19,714 nt of DNA from CAYJFX01 sp964370315 (GTDB taxonomy: Bacteria > Spirochaetota > Spirochaetia > Treponematales > Treponemataceae): positions 1 through 19,714 of the forward strand of contig CAYJIS010000037.1 in assembly GCA_964370315.1 (NCBI GenBank), written 5' to 3'. Below the pieces are notes generated by a model. It was not told the DNA's origin, did no database searches, and was given only the letters and a program-made list of their open reading frames with translations. The first letter of the stretch is position 1. The number at the start of each line of letters is the position of its first letter. Below, piece by piece: positions 7,253 to 14,765 of the stretch. The position numbers were made by a program, and so were the translations under genes.

Positions 7253-7267
7253 CCCTTGAACCAAGGG
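7253..7267 (-). other. Small hairpin after the GH4 gene
   Basis: CCCTTG (7253-7258) and CAAGGG (7262-7267) form a 6-bp stem with a 3-nt loop, beginning 9 nt after the alpha-galactosidase stop. No T run follows on the minus strand, so an mRNA processing or stability element is more likely than a terminator. Confidence 0.45.
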
Positions 7268-7276
7268 TATTAGAAC

Positions 7277-8599
7277 CTATTTATACATTTTCATGTAATC
7301 GCCATGTGATTCAATCATTTCGTCACACATTGAACGTATGTCATCAATGCTTAATTCAGATGATGTGTGTGGATCAAGCATTGCTGCATGATAAATGTGT
7401 TCACGTTTTTTTGTTCGAGCTGCTTCGATGGTTATTAACTGTGGATTAATATTTGTCATATTCATTGCAGCTAATTGCACCGGTAAATCTCCGATAAAGC
7501 AAGGTGTAATTCCTGAACCATCAACTAAGCAAGGAACTTCAACGCATGCTTCCTTTGGAAGGTTAGTGATTAATCCTGTGTTCATTACATTTCCACCAAT
7601 TTTATATGGATTATTTGTAACCATTGCTTCCATTATGAAAGAAGCATACTCGTGTGATCGTTCATGAGAAATTTTTCCGTCTTTTAGTATGTCATCTCTT
7701 TCTTTTTCCCATCCGTCGATTTGCTTAATGCAGCGGCTAATATATTCATCGAGTGGAATATTAAACCTGTCGATAAGCTCAGGATATTTTGACTTAATAA
7801 AAAAGTTGTTGTATTCTGCATTATGTTCACTTGATTCTGTGCAATAATATCCAAGCTGCTTAATATATTCGTAGCGCACCATATCATCGTGCTTTTCATT
7901 TTTATTTTTTTCTAATGCTCGTTTTTTTATTTCAGGATAAAGATCATTTCCATCTTTGTCATAAATATTTAAAAGCCACGCCATATGGTTGATTCCAGCA
8001 ATGAGTTCACGTCGCCCCTCTATTTTATCTTCCATGCCAAGGGCTTTTAATAAGTGGTCTGAACACACTTGAACACTGTGGCAAAGACCTACCGTTTTTA
8101 CGCTAGTATAACGCTGAATATAGCCAGTGAGCATAGACATAGGATTTGTATAATTTAAAAACCATGCATTGGGGCATACTTCTTCCATGTCGTGTGCAAA
8201 ATCTTCCATAACAGGAATGGTTCGAAGTGTTCTCATTATTCCGCCTATACCAAGTGTATCAGCAATAGTTTGGCGAAGTCCATATTTTTTTGGGATTTCA
8301 AAGTCTGTTACTGTGCAAGGCTTGTAGCCACCAACTTGAATAGCATTTACTACAAAGTTTGCGTTTTTTAATGAAGCTTTTCGATTTTCAACACCCAAAA
8401 AAGTTGTAATTTTTGCTTTACCACCATTAACATTTTTATTTATTGCAGAAAGAATTATTTCAGATTCTTTTAATCGCTTAGCATCAATATCATATAACGC
8501 TATTTCTGCTTCTTGTAGTGCAGGTGTGCACATACAATCTCCTAAAACGTTTCGTGCAAAGATGGTGCTTCCTGCCCCCATAAAAGTTATTTTTATCAT
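7277..8599 (-). CDS. melA: GH4 alpha-galactosidase, MelA type
   Basis: A 440-residue cytosolic glycoside hydrolase of family 4, which uses NAD+ and a divalent metal for a redox-assisted elimination mechanism. The N-terminal Rossmann start is ITFMGAGSTIFARNVLGD (residues 4-21). NYTNPM (149-154), GLCHSVQ (171-177) and GINHMAW (202-208) are the GH4 signatures; Cys173 and His205 are the expected metal ligands. The CHSVQ form, rather than the asparagine form of the phospho-sugar enzymes, points to alpha-galactosidase acting on non-phosphorylated substrates. That agrees with an adjacent ABC importer rather than a PTS. The ATG at 8599 has GGAGG 7-11 nt upstream. It is the first gene of the operon, divergent from the AraC-family regulator. 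GH4 members vary in substrate, so alpha-glucosidase or alpha-galacturonidase activity is a possible alternative. Confidence 0.9.
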   Translation of the reverse strand: MIKITFMGAGSTIFARNVLGDCMCTPALQEAEIALYDIDAKRLKESEIILSAINKNVNGGKAKITTFLGVENRKASLKNANFVVNAIQVGGYKPCTVTDFEIPKKYGLRQTIADTLGIGGIMRTLRTIPVMEDFAHDMEEVCPNAWFLNYTNPMSMLTGYIQRYTSVKTVGLCHSVQVCSDHLLKALGMEDKIEGRRELIAGINHMAWLLNIYDKDGNDLYPEIKKRALEKNKNEKHDDMVRYEYIKQLGYYCTESSEHNAEYNNFFIKSKYPELIDRFNIPLDEYISRCIKQIDGWEKERDDILKDGKISHERSHEYASFIMEAMVTNNPYKIGGNVMNTGLITNLPKEACVEVPCLVDGSGITPCFIGDLPVQLAAMNMTNINPQLITIEAARTKKREHIYHAAMLDPHTSSELSIDDIRSMCDEMIESHGDYMKMYK

Positions 8600-8628
8600 T
8601 TACGACCTCCACTTTTCAACTAGAATTT

Positions 8629-8657
8629 ATTGTACACAGTAGATATTCACAAAAATA
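8629..8657 (-). promoter_or_regulatory. Predicted alpha-galactosidase operon promoter (activator-dependent type)
   Basis: On the minus strand a good -10, TACAAT (8634-8629), is preceded 17 bp away by TATTTT (8657-8652), which is a very poor -35. The predicted start is near 8622 and leaves a leader of about 23 nt. A weak -35 with a direct repeat just upstream fits activation by the neighbouring AraC-family protein. Confidence 0.5.
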
Positions 8658-8661
8658 CCTT

Positions 8662-8692
8662 TTTTGTTGCCTGTTATTTGTCATTTTGTTGC
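8662..8692. promoter_or_regulatory. Candidate AraC-family operator (direct repeat)
   Basis: TTTTGTTGC occurs at 8662-8670 and 8684-8692, an exact 9-bp direct repeat with 22 bp between starts, about two helical turns. AraC-family dimers commonly bind such direct repeats. The proximal copy ends 4 bp upstream of the predicted -35 of the alpha-galactosidase operon. The segment also overlaps the predicted promoter of the regulator itself, which would allow autoregulation. Confidence 0.55.
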
Positions 8693-8707
8693 ATATTTTT
8701 TTATTTT
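8678..8707 (+). promoter_or_regulatory. Predicted promoter of the AraC-family regulator
   Basis: TTGTCA (8678-8683, 5/6 match) and TATTTT (8702-8707, 4/6 match) are 18 bp apart. The predicted start near 8714 gives a leader of about 37 nt before the ATG at 8751. The AT-rich spacer makes the -10 position approximate. Confidence 0.45.
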
Positions 8708-8750
8708 ATGGCAAAATGTGAAAATACAAAAAGAGTTTTTAGGAGTTGTT

Positions 8751-9596
8751 ATGGCTATTTCCCCTCTCAATTTTTATTATTGTGGATATCAAAAATGTTC
8801 TCCAAGGCATTATTTTGGACCTGCTGTTCGTACGCACTACCTTATGCACTTTATTTTGTCTGGAAAAGGAACCTTTAGAGTGGGTAAAGATATTTATCAT
8901 CTTGAAAAAAATCAAGCTTTTTTAATTTGCCCAAAAGATTTAACGTATTACGAAGCAGATGCGAGTGATCCATGGGAGTATGTGTGGTTTGGTTTTGATG
9001 GGGAAGAAGCAAACCGTTTATTAAAACAGCATGGATTCGATAAAGAAAATTGTATTTGTTATACCGAAAACGAAGATAAAATGGCTATGTACCTTTCACA
9101 ATCTTTAACTTGTTTAAAAAACCCAGAAAACACAAATACAGAGCTGGCAGGCTGGTTTTACCTTTTATTTTCATGTTTAAAAATTTTGAATCCAGATTAT
9201 GAAGATAATAAAACCCGTGCACAAGCTGCAATTGATTATATAAAAGCACATTTTACGGAAACTATAACCGTTGAAGATATTAGTGCACATTTAAATGTAG
9301 ATAGAACGCACCTTTATAAGCTTTGTAAAAAAAGGACAAATCTATCCCCAAAGGAATTATTAACTCAGGTAAGACTTGAAAATGCAAAAGATTTGCTTTT
9401 GTATTCTCCAAGTAGTATTACTGAAATTGCTCTTTCCAGTGGATTTCATGATAGTTCTTCTTTTTCAAAAAAATTTCGAAAGTATGTAAAAATGAGCCCT
9501 TCAGAATATCGAAAAGTTATTGTAGCCTCAAGAGAAATAGGCGGTGATCTTCCAAATATACATACTTTTATCTCTGCAAAAGTTCTTGATATGTAG
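8751..9596 (+). CDS. AraC-family transcriptional regulator of the alpha-galactoside operon
   Basis: A 281-residue regulator. The N-terminal cupin-like sensor (about residues 20-80) contains RTHYLMHFILSGKGTF. The C-terminal AraC DNA-binding domain (about 160-257) has two helix-turn-helix units: ITVEDISAHLNVDRTHLYKL (172-191) and ITEIALSSGFHDSSSFSKKF (223-242), followed by MSPSEYRK. The architecture resembles MsmR/RafR-type sugar regulators. The start at 8751 is chosen because AGGAG lies 6-10 nt upstream; the longer in-frame ATG at 8664 lacks a ribosome site and would run through the promoter. It diverges from the GH4/ABC operon with 151 nt between the two ATGs. It probably activates that operon when an alpha-galactoside is bound; this is inference from context and the promoter repeat. 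Confidence 0.92.
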   Translation: MAISPLNFYYCGYQKCSPRHYFGPAVRTHYLMHFILSGKGTFRVGKDIYHLEKNQAFLICPKDLTYYEADASDPWEYVWFGFDGEEANRLLKQHGFDKENCICYTENEDKMAMYLSQSLTCLKNPENTNTELAGWFYLLFSCLKILNPDYEDNKTRAQAAIDYIKAHFTETITVEDISAHLNVDRTHLYKLCKKRTNLSPKELLTQVRLENAKDLLLYSPSSITEIALSSGFHDSSSFSKKFRKYVKMSPSEYRKVIVASREIGGDLPNIHTFISAKVLDM

Positions 9597-9612
9597 ACTT
9601 TTAAAGGTACTC

Positions 9613-9641
9613 TTGAAGATTTTCTCTGTTTGTGGTATTGT
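9613..9641 (+). promoter_or_regulatory. Predicted promoter of the SH3 lipoprotein gene, leaderless geometry
   Basis: TTGAAG (9613-9618) and TATTGT (9636-9641) are 17 bp apart, each matching consensus at 4/6. Seven bases after the -10 is 9648, the A of the ATG. No Shine-Dalgarno site is present upstream of that ATG. Confidence 0.5.
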
Positions 9642-9647
9642 TTATAC

Positions 9648-10994
9648 ATGAAAAAGATTAAACGTAATGTAATGCTATGCTTTTTAATTATAATGTCATT
9701 TTTGATGTTTAGTGGATGTGCCGGGGTAGAAGGGTATGGAGTTTTATTATGGTCGATACCTGAATATGGACTCTCCGACGGGGATATAGTTCCCGTATAT
9801 TTGCGCTCGAATATTAGCCAGATTTATGCTATTGGGGTTCCAGAGACTAATGAAAAAATAGAAATCCCGCTTTGGCAAATAACTATACCAGAATCAAAAC
9901 GAAAAGCTACAAAAAAAGCTGAGCAGTATGTTGAGTATAAACATCAGTATGCCTCTGTAAAAATAGACGGACTTGCTATTCGCGAAGAAGCAGAAAACAC
10001 CTCCGATCAATTATACAGGCTTCGTGAGAGTGAAATTGTTAAAGTCTTGTATCAAGGTGAAGGCCAAGCTGTAATGCGTGGCTCCGAAGAGCTGGAAGGC
10101 GAGTGGCTTAGAGTCCTTACCCAAGAGGGAACTGAAGGTTGGTGTTATTCATATAATCTTAGTGTATATGATGAAAGAGAAGGTTTTCAGGCACAAGTAA
10201 TTGATGTAAGTGCAGAAGCAGATGAAGCCATACAACAAATAGCACAAAAAACATGGTATCCTGATTACTATGCTACTATGCTTAACGAAAATAGGGTAGA
10301 TTTAAAACGAATTAGATCCGATTTCGGGTTTGACCCAGGATTAGTTACGGGAACAATAAGTCTAGCAAGTGAAGCAATACAAGAAACTTTTTCTTATGAT
10401 GGAATTACAAAAAAATCGGAAGGTTCATATGCATATACCGACAATCCCCTCACTTTAACAATTAAAGATGAAAATAATATTCTAGTAGAATATATGGATG
10501 AGGTTGGGCGGCGAACAGCGTACGGTTTTGTTTCATTATCATCAGAGGATGGAACTTCAACTATTACCTCTGTATCACAGATTATTGCGAACGAAAATGC
10601 AAGAAGAACTAATCTTTATAGAGATATACAAACTGCAGCTAACAGGTTTCATAGTTCAAATTATGGAACTATAACCTTTTCTGCATCCGAAACTTTTGAA
10701 TGGAGAGACTTTGATAGATTACTTACAGCTGGTTTAGTCGGAATTCCACGTGATGGTGATTCAATTGGACGGGGAAGCGTTTCAATTGAATATTTTGCGC
10801 AAGAGTCAATGCTTTTAGAGTTTGATGGAATTTTAACTCTTAGGTTTGACACTTCTCGTGATGAGTTTAATGTATTGTATAAATTGGAAGAAGACGGACT
10901 ACGATTTGAAACTGTTGAAAACATAGATATAAAAGAAGGTGTTTTGATAGAAAGAAGTTCAAATCCTATGGTGTTGTTTTTTAGAAAGAGATAG
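9648..10994 (+). CDS. SH3-domain lipoprotein
   Basis: A 448-residue exported protein. The signal peptide starts MKKIKRNVMLCFLIIMSFLM and ends in the lipobox FSGC, so Cys24 is the predicted lipidated residue. Residues about 102-174 form a bacterial SH3-like domain (YASVKIDGLAIREEA at its start, EGTEGWCYSYNLSVYD at its end). Such domains often bind cell-wall peptides. The remaining C-terminal 270 residues are beta-rich with no motif I recognise; I do not assign a function. Similar large SH3 lipoproteins are common in treponemes, to my knowledge. The start at 9648 is chosen over 9630 because the signal peptide begins there. It has no ribosome-binding site. The stop is 2 nt before the ABC-F start, so the two are translationally coupled, although no functional link is obvious. 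Confidence 0.82.
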   Translation: MKKIKRNVMLCFLIIMSFLMFSGCAGVEGYGVLLWSIPEYGLSDGDIVPVYLRSNISQIYAIGVPETNEKIEIPLWQITIPESKRKATKKAEQYVEYKHQYASVKIDGLAIREEAENTSDQLYRLRESEIVKVLYQGEGQAVMRGSEELEGEWLRVLTQEGTEGWCYSYNLSVYDEREGFQAQVIDVSAEADEAIQQIAQKTWYPDYYATMLNENRVDLKRIRSDFGFDPGLVTGTISLASEAIQETFSYDGITKKSEGSYAYTDNPLTLTIKDENNILVEYMDEVGRRTAYGFVSLSSEDGTSTITSVSQIIANENARRTNLYRDIQTAANRFHSSNYGTITFSASETFEWRDFDRLLTAGLVGIPRDGDSIGRGSVSIEYFAQESMLLEFDGILTLRFDTSRDEFNVLYKLEEDGLRFETVENIDIKEGVLIERSSNPMVLFFRKR

Positions 10995-10996
10995 AG

Positions 10997-12964
10997 ATGT
11001 CTTTTGTTCAATTTTCTCGAGTGTGCCTTGCTTTTGGTGATAGAGATATATTAAAAAATGTAACAATAAATCTTGCTGCTGGAACCAGAGCTGCTTTAAG
11101 CGGAGCTAATGGTTCTGGCAAGACTACCTTAATGAAGGTAATGGCAGGATTAATGGAATATGAGAGCGGAGAAAGGGCTGTGCAAAAGGATTGTATAGTG
11201 TCTTATCTCCCTCAGTCAGGCATTGTGCATACAGGGAAAACCCTAAAAGCGGAGGCAGATAGTGCCTTTGCAAAAGGATACGAGCTTTTTTCTCAAATGG
11301 AAATAATTGGAGAAGAACTTGCAAGTGAATCTAACACACCCGATAATGAAACTAAGCAAGCTAAGTTATTAGAGCGACACCATGAAATACATGAGATTTT
11401 AGAAATTTCAGGATGGTATAGAAGAGAGGCTCTTGCCGAACAAATTCTTACAGGTCTTGGATTTTTAAAAACTGATTTAAACAGAAATGTTGAAGAATTT
11501 TCTGGTGGTTGGCAAATGAGAATCGCTCTTGCAAAAGTGCTTTTACAAAAGCCAGACATTCTTCTTTTAGATGAGCCTACCAACTATTTAGATATTGAAG
11601 CTAGGACTTGGCTAGAGGATTTTCTTTTAAAATTTGAAGGTGGCTTTTTAATTGTAAGTCATGATCGCTATTTTTTAGATGTAACAATAAATGAAGTATA
11701 TGAACTTTTTAATGGTGAATTACACAAATATGTTGGGAATTATACTAAGTATGAAAAAGTTCGACGAGTTGAACTTGAAAGCTTAATTGCACGTTATGAA
11801 ATCCAACAGCAAGAAATAAATAAGCTTGAAGATTTTGTCAGACGTTTTCGATATAAAGCTTCTAAGGCAGCTCAGGCACAAGAGAGATTAAAACAACTTG
11901 AAAAAATGGAACGAATAGAGATACCTGAATCTCTCAAAAAAATTCACTTTAATTTTCCACCAGCCCCACATTCAGGACGATTAGTATTGAGTGTTGAAGG
12001 TCTTACAAAAACGTATTCAGTTCAAAACATAGAAGGTGAGCACCTAAGATCTAATACTGTATTAAAAGAACTCGATCTTGTAGTAGAAAAGGGAGATAGA
12101 CTTTTAGTTGTCGGTCGTAATGGGGCTGGCAAGTCAACATTGCTTCGGATACTTGCTGAGGTCGATGCTAATTTTGAAGGAGCTGTAAAACAAGGTAGTG
12201 GAGTGAGTATTGGCTATTTTAGCCAAGATAATGCTGAAACTATGAATGGTAGTATGTCCATATTAGAAATGCTCGAAAAAGATTCACCTTTAGAACTTAT
12301 ACCAAAACTTAGAGATATGTTGGGAGCTTTTTTGTTTCGTGGCGATGATGTATATAAAACCATAGATGTTTTATCAGGAGGAGAAAAAAGTAGGATAGCC
12401 CTTTTACGCATATTGTTAAAACCTGTAAACCTACTAATATTAGATGAGCCAACAAACCACTTAGACTTACATTCAAAAGATGTTCTTTTAGAAGCTATAA
12501 AACAATTTGGGGGTACAGTAATCTTTGTTTCCCACGACAGAGGTTTTATGTCCTCTTTGGCTAGTAGGGTGTTAGAGCTAACCCCTGCAAAGAGCCTCCA
12601 TTTTCCTGGTGGATATGAATATTACCTAGAACAAACCCAAGTGTTACAAGATTTGCATCAAGCTGAAAAAAATGATATTCGAATAGAAGTGGGGAAACAA
12701 AAAGAAACGGTATCACTTTCATATGATGAACAAAAGCGGATTAAATCAGAAAGGCGTAAGCAAGAAAAAGAAGAAGCACGGTTAATGGCTGAAATAGAAA
12801 AAGCCGAAAGCAAAAAGCAAGAGCTTGAAACTGAACTTGCAAAACCTGAAGTGTATTCTATTGGTGAAAAAAGTCGTTTAATACAAAAAGAAATTGAATC
12901 ATTGGATATAGAAATACTTAATCTGACAGAGCAGTGGGAAAAACATACAGAGATACTTGAATAG
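10997..12964 (+). CDS. ABC-F family ATPase (ribosome-associated type)
   Basis: A 655-residue soluble protein with two ATPase domains and no membrane segments, the ABC-F layout. Domain 1 has Walker A GANGSGKT (36-43), signature FSGGW (168-172) and Walker B ILLLDEPTN (188-196). Domain 2 has GRNGAGKS (373-380), LSGGE (459-463) and LILDEPTN (480-487). The linker between them (about 245-310) carries the charged FVRRFRYKASKAAQAQ stretch expected of the P-site tRNA interaction motif. A Lys/Glu-rich coiled-coil tail occupies about 555-650, as in Uup/YdiF/YheS-type members. ABC-F proteins act on stalled or specialised ribosomes; some give resistance to ribosome-targeting antibiotics, but nothing here marks this as a resistance type. 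The start follows the lipoprotein stop by 2 nt and depends on coupling. Confidence 0.93.
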   Translation: MSFVQFSRVCLAFGDRDILKNVTINLAAGTRAALSGANGSGKTTLMKVMAGLMEYESGERAVQKDCIVSYLPQSGIVHTGKTLKAEADSAFAKGYELFSQMEIIGEELASESNTPDNETKQAKLLERHHEIHEILEISGWYRREALAEQILTGLGFLKTDLNRNVEEFSGGWQMRIALAKVLLQKPDILLLDEPTNYLDIEARTWLEDFLLKFEGGFLIVSHDRYFLDVTINEVYELFNGELHKYVGNYTKYEKVRRVELESLIARYEIQQQEINKLEDFVRRFRYKASKAAQAQERLKQLEKMERIEIPESLKKIHFNFPPAPHSGRLVLSVEGLTKTYSVQNIEGEHLRSNTVLKELDLVVEKGDRLLVVGRNGAGKSTLLRILAEVDANFEGAVKQGSGVSIGYFSQDNAETMNGSMSILEMLEKDSPLELIPKLRDMLGAFLFRGDDVYKTIDVLSGGEKSRIALLRILLKPVNLLILDEPTNHLDLHSKDVLLEAIKQFGGTVIFVSHDRGFMSSLASRVLELTPAKSLHFPGGYEYYLEQTQVLQDLHQAEKNDIRIEVGKQKETVSLSYDEQKRIKSERRKQEKEEARLMAEIEKAESKKQELETELAKPEVYSIGEKSRLIQKEIESLDIEILNLTEQWEKHTEILE

Positions 12965-13032
12965 AAGAAGTTTTAATAATTATAGCAAATATCTTAATGC
13001 GGTTTACCGTAACTAAAGCACAGGTTTCTTTG

Positions 13033-13061
13033 TTGTAATATGTTTGTATTTGTGTTAAACT
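13033..13061 (+). promoter_or_regulatory. Predicted promoter of the HAD phosphatase gene, leaderless geometry
   Basis: TTGTAA (13033-13038) and TAAACT (13056-13061) are 17 bp apart, each 4/6 to consensus. Seven bases after the -10 is 13068, the A of the ATG. No Shine-Dalgarno site precedes this ATG. A second TATTAT overlaps the ATG itself but lacks a good -35. Confidence 0.45.
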
Positions 13062-13067
13062 TTTATT

Positions 13068-13904
13068 ATGAATAAAAGCCCACAAGAAAAACAAAAAATA
13101 CAAATGTTAGCAATCGATTTAGATGATACACTTTTAAAACATGACTTAACCATTTCAGATTACACAGTTTCAGTTTTGCAGACTTTGATACAGCGAGGTG
13201 TATATGTTATGCTGTGTTCAGGCAGAGCTGATGAAGCAATGCTACCGTATGTAAGGCAGCTTGATATAGCAGGCACAGAATACGGAAAATACATGGTTAC
13301 TCAAAATGGCACAAGTATTATGGATTTGCATAAAAGGAATTCAATATACTCGAAAACATTAGAAAACGAAACTTCGTTACATGTGTATGATTTACTAGTA
13401 GAATTTGGTTTAACTGCTCATGTATACGACTCTAGTACGATATATACATTTAAACAAAGTGATTGGGGCGAAATGGATTCAAAGCTTAGTGGTTTAAAAA
13501 TGGAGATTGTTGAGGATTATGTCACATTATTAAAAAAAGGGTTCCCGAAAATAGTAGTTCCAGGTGATCCTGAAATCCTAAAAAAGCTTGAAGCACGTTT
13601 AAACGCAGAAATTGGCAGTACCTGTGTTATTTTTACAAGTAAGCCATTTTTTTTAGAAGTCTTACCTAAAAATACTGGTAAGGGAGAAGCATTAGTTTGG
13701 CTATCTAGTAAATTAAATATACCAATTGAACATGTAATGGCATTTGGTGATAGTATGAATGATGAATCAATGATGAATCTTGTAGGAAAGAGTGTTGCAA
13801 TGATTAACGGGCTAGATCATATAAAAAATATTGCAAAATATAATACCGATTTTTCTAATGATGAAGATGGAGTTGCAAAGTTTATAGAAAGTTATGTATT
13901 GTAA
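13068..13904 (+). CDS. Cof-type HAD-superfamily phosphatase (HAD-IIB)
   Basis: A 278-residue cytosolic hydrolase. HAD motif I is DLDDT (residues 17-21, with Asp17 the nucleophile and Asp19 the acid/base). Motif II is the Ser of SGR (51-53). The motif III lysine is in NTGKGEAL (Lys205), and motif IV is GDSMND (227-232), which holds the magnesium ligands. The 100-residue insert between motifs II and III is the C2 cap of the Cof/YidA subfamily, and length fits. These enzymes dephosphorylate sugar phosphates, FMN or similar small metabolites; the substrate cannot be predicted here. It has its own predicted promoter with no ribosome site, 103 nt after the ABC-F gene, and no terminator hairpin is visible after it. 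Confidence 0.93.
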   Translation: MNKSPQEKQKIQMLAIDLDDTLLKHDLTISDYTVSVLQTLIQRGVYVMLCSGRADEAMLPYVRQLDIAGTEYGKYMVTQNGTSIMDLHKRNSIYSKTLENETSLHVYDLLVEFGLTAHVYDSSTIYTFKQSDWGEMDSKLSGLKMEIVEDYVTLLKKGFPKIVVPGDPEILKKLEARLNAEIGSTCVIFTSKPFFLEVLPKNTGKGEALVWLSSKLNIPIEHVMAFGDSMNDESMMNLVGKSVAMINGLDHIKNIAKYNTDFSNDEDGVAKFIESYVL

Positions 13905-13942
13905 TGTTGTTTTCTTTACTGCATAGACGTAATACTATAACC

Positions 13943-13972
13943 TTGACCGTTAGGAGTAAATTGGTATATAAT
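13943..13972 (+). promoter_or_regulatory. Strong predicted promoter of the DUF2807-like gene
   Basis: TTGACC (13943-13948, 5/6) and a perfect TATAAT (13967-13972) are 18 bp apart. The expected start near 13979 falls inside or at the edge of the ribosome site AAGGAG (13977-13982), so the leader would be only about 11 nt. This is the best consensus promoter in the window. Confidence 0.75.
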
Positions 13973-13989
13973 TACTAAGGAGTTTACGC

Positions 13990-14754
13990 ATGAAAATGAT
14001 CTCAAGTGTATGTGCATTAGTGTGTGTTGTTTTAGCCATAGTGACATGTACCCTTAGTTCAAAAGGTCCTGATGCAATTCGTGGTGAAATAAAAACAATG
14101 ACACTGGCAGCAGGTAAGATTGATCAAACTTATACAATTGACCTCACTAGCTTACAATTTTTGAATAATAAAGAAGCAAGAGTACAAATTATATCCCAAC
14201 CCTCTTATCAAGAGGCACGAGTAGAAGCTACATATAGTGAAGATCTTGATAATTACGGTTTCAGTATACAAATTGTTGAAGATACCATTTCAATAGAGAT
14301 GGAAACAGATTTTTCTCATCCGATAAAAAAATTCGATATTTCTATATTTGCAAATTTTAACCACATAAACGTAGGTGGAAGTGGGTATAAACTTTCAGTT
14401 GATGCACTATTAATAGATTATATATCAATGTACGTAACAGGGGACTTGGATATTGATATTGAGATGCCTGACTCTTCTGAGTTTGTTCTTGCAACTGCTG
14501 GGTCATCGAATTTTGATTTAAGTGGGAATGTTAAAAATACAACAATAGCCCTTGCGGGAAGTTCAGTAATTGAAGCAACAGACTTACTATGTGAAAAAGC
14601 AGATATTTCAATTTCCGGTACAGGAAAAACTGCAATAAGTGTCTCTAATGTGCTTAGTGCCGTGCTAAAAGGAAACTCTTTGCTGGAGTATTTAGGGAAT
14701 CCAGAGATTACAGAGCAAGTTGTTGAATACGGCTCCGTTTTAGCACAATTATAA
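13990..14754 (+). CDS. Exported DUF2807/GIN-like beta-helix protein
   Basis: A 254-residue protein with a short hydrophobic N-terminus (MKMISSVCALVCVVLAIV) and Cys20 in the sequence IVTC, a poor but possible spirochaetal lipobox; otherwise it is a signal anchor. The body is a run of short beta strands with repeating small-residue turns (INVGGSGYKLSVDA, LATAGSSNFDLSG, IALAGSSVIEATD, ISISGTGKTAIS). This is the pattern of DUF2807 'head GIN' domains, which fold as a right-handed beta helix with GS/GN turns. The role of this family is not established; an envelope location is inferred. The start has AAGGAG 8-13 nt upstream and a consensus promoter. It converges on the CNNM-type gene, with stops only 11 nt apart and no clear terminator between them. 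Confidence 0.72.
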   Translation: MKMISSVCALVCVVLAIVTCTLSSKGPDAIRGEIKTMTLAAGKIDQTYTIDLTSLQFLNNKEARVQIISQPSYQEARVEATYSEDLDNYGFSIQIVEDTISIEMETDFSHPIKKFDISIFANFNHINVGGSGYKLSVDALLIDYISMYVTGDLDIDIEMPDSSEFVLATAGSSNFDLSGNVKNTTIALAGSSVIEATDLLCEKADISISGTGKTAISVSNVLSAVLKGNSLLEYLGNPEITEQVVEYGSVLAQL

Positions 14755-14765
14755 TTAAAAGGCAG

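Noticed and set aside
8631..8660. Catabolite-control (cre-like) site in the alpha-galactosidase promoter
   Set aside because: TGTG elements are present but no convincing palindrome of the expected form could be aligned.
8664..8750. Longer N-terminus for the AraC-family regulator
   Set aside because: The frame is open but crosses the predicted promoter and lacks a ribosome site; the ATG at 8751 has AGGAG at the right distance.
14735..14765. Terminator between the convergent DUF2807-like and CNNM-type genes
   Set aside because: Only a 4-bp ACGG/CCGT match with a 2-nt loop is visible, inside the coding end. No usable hairpin was found.
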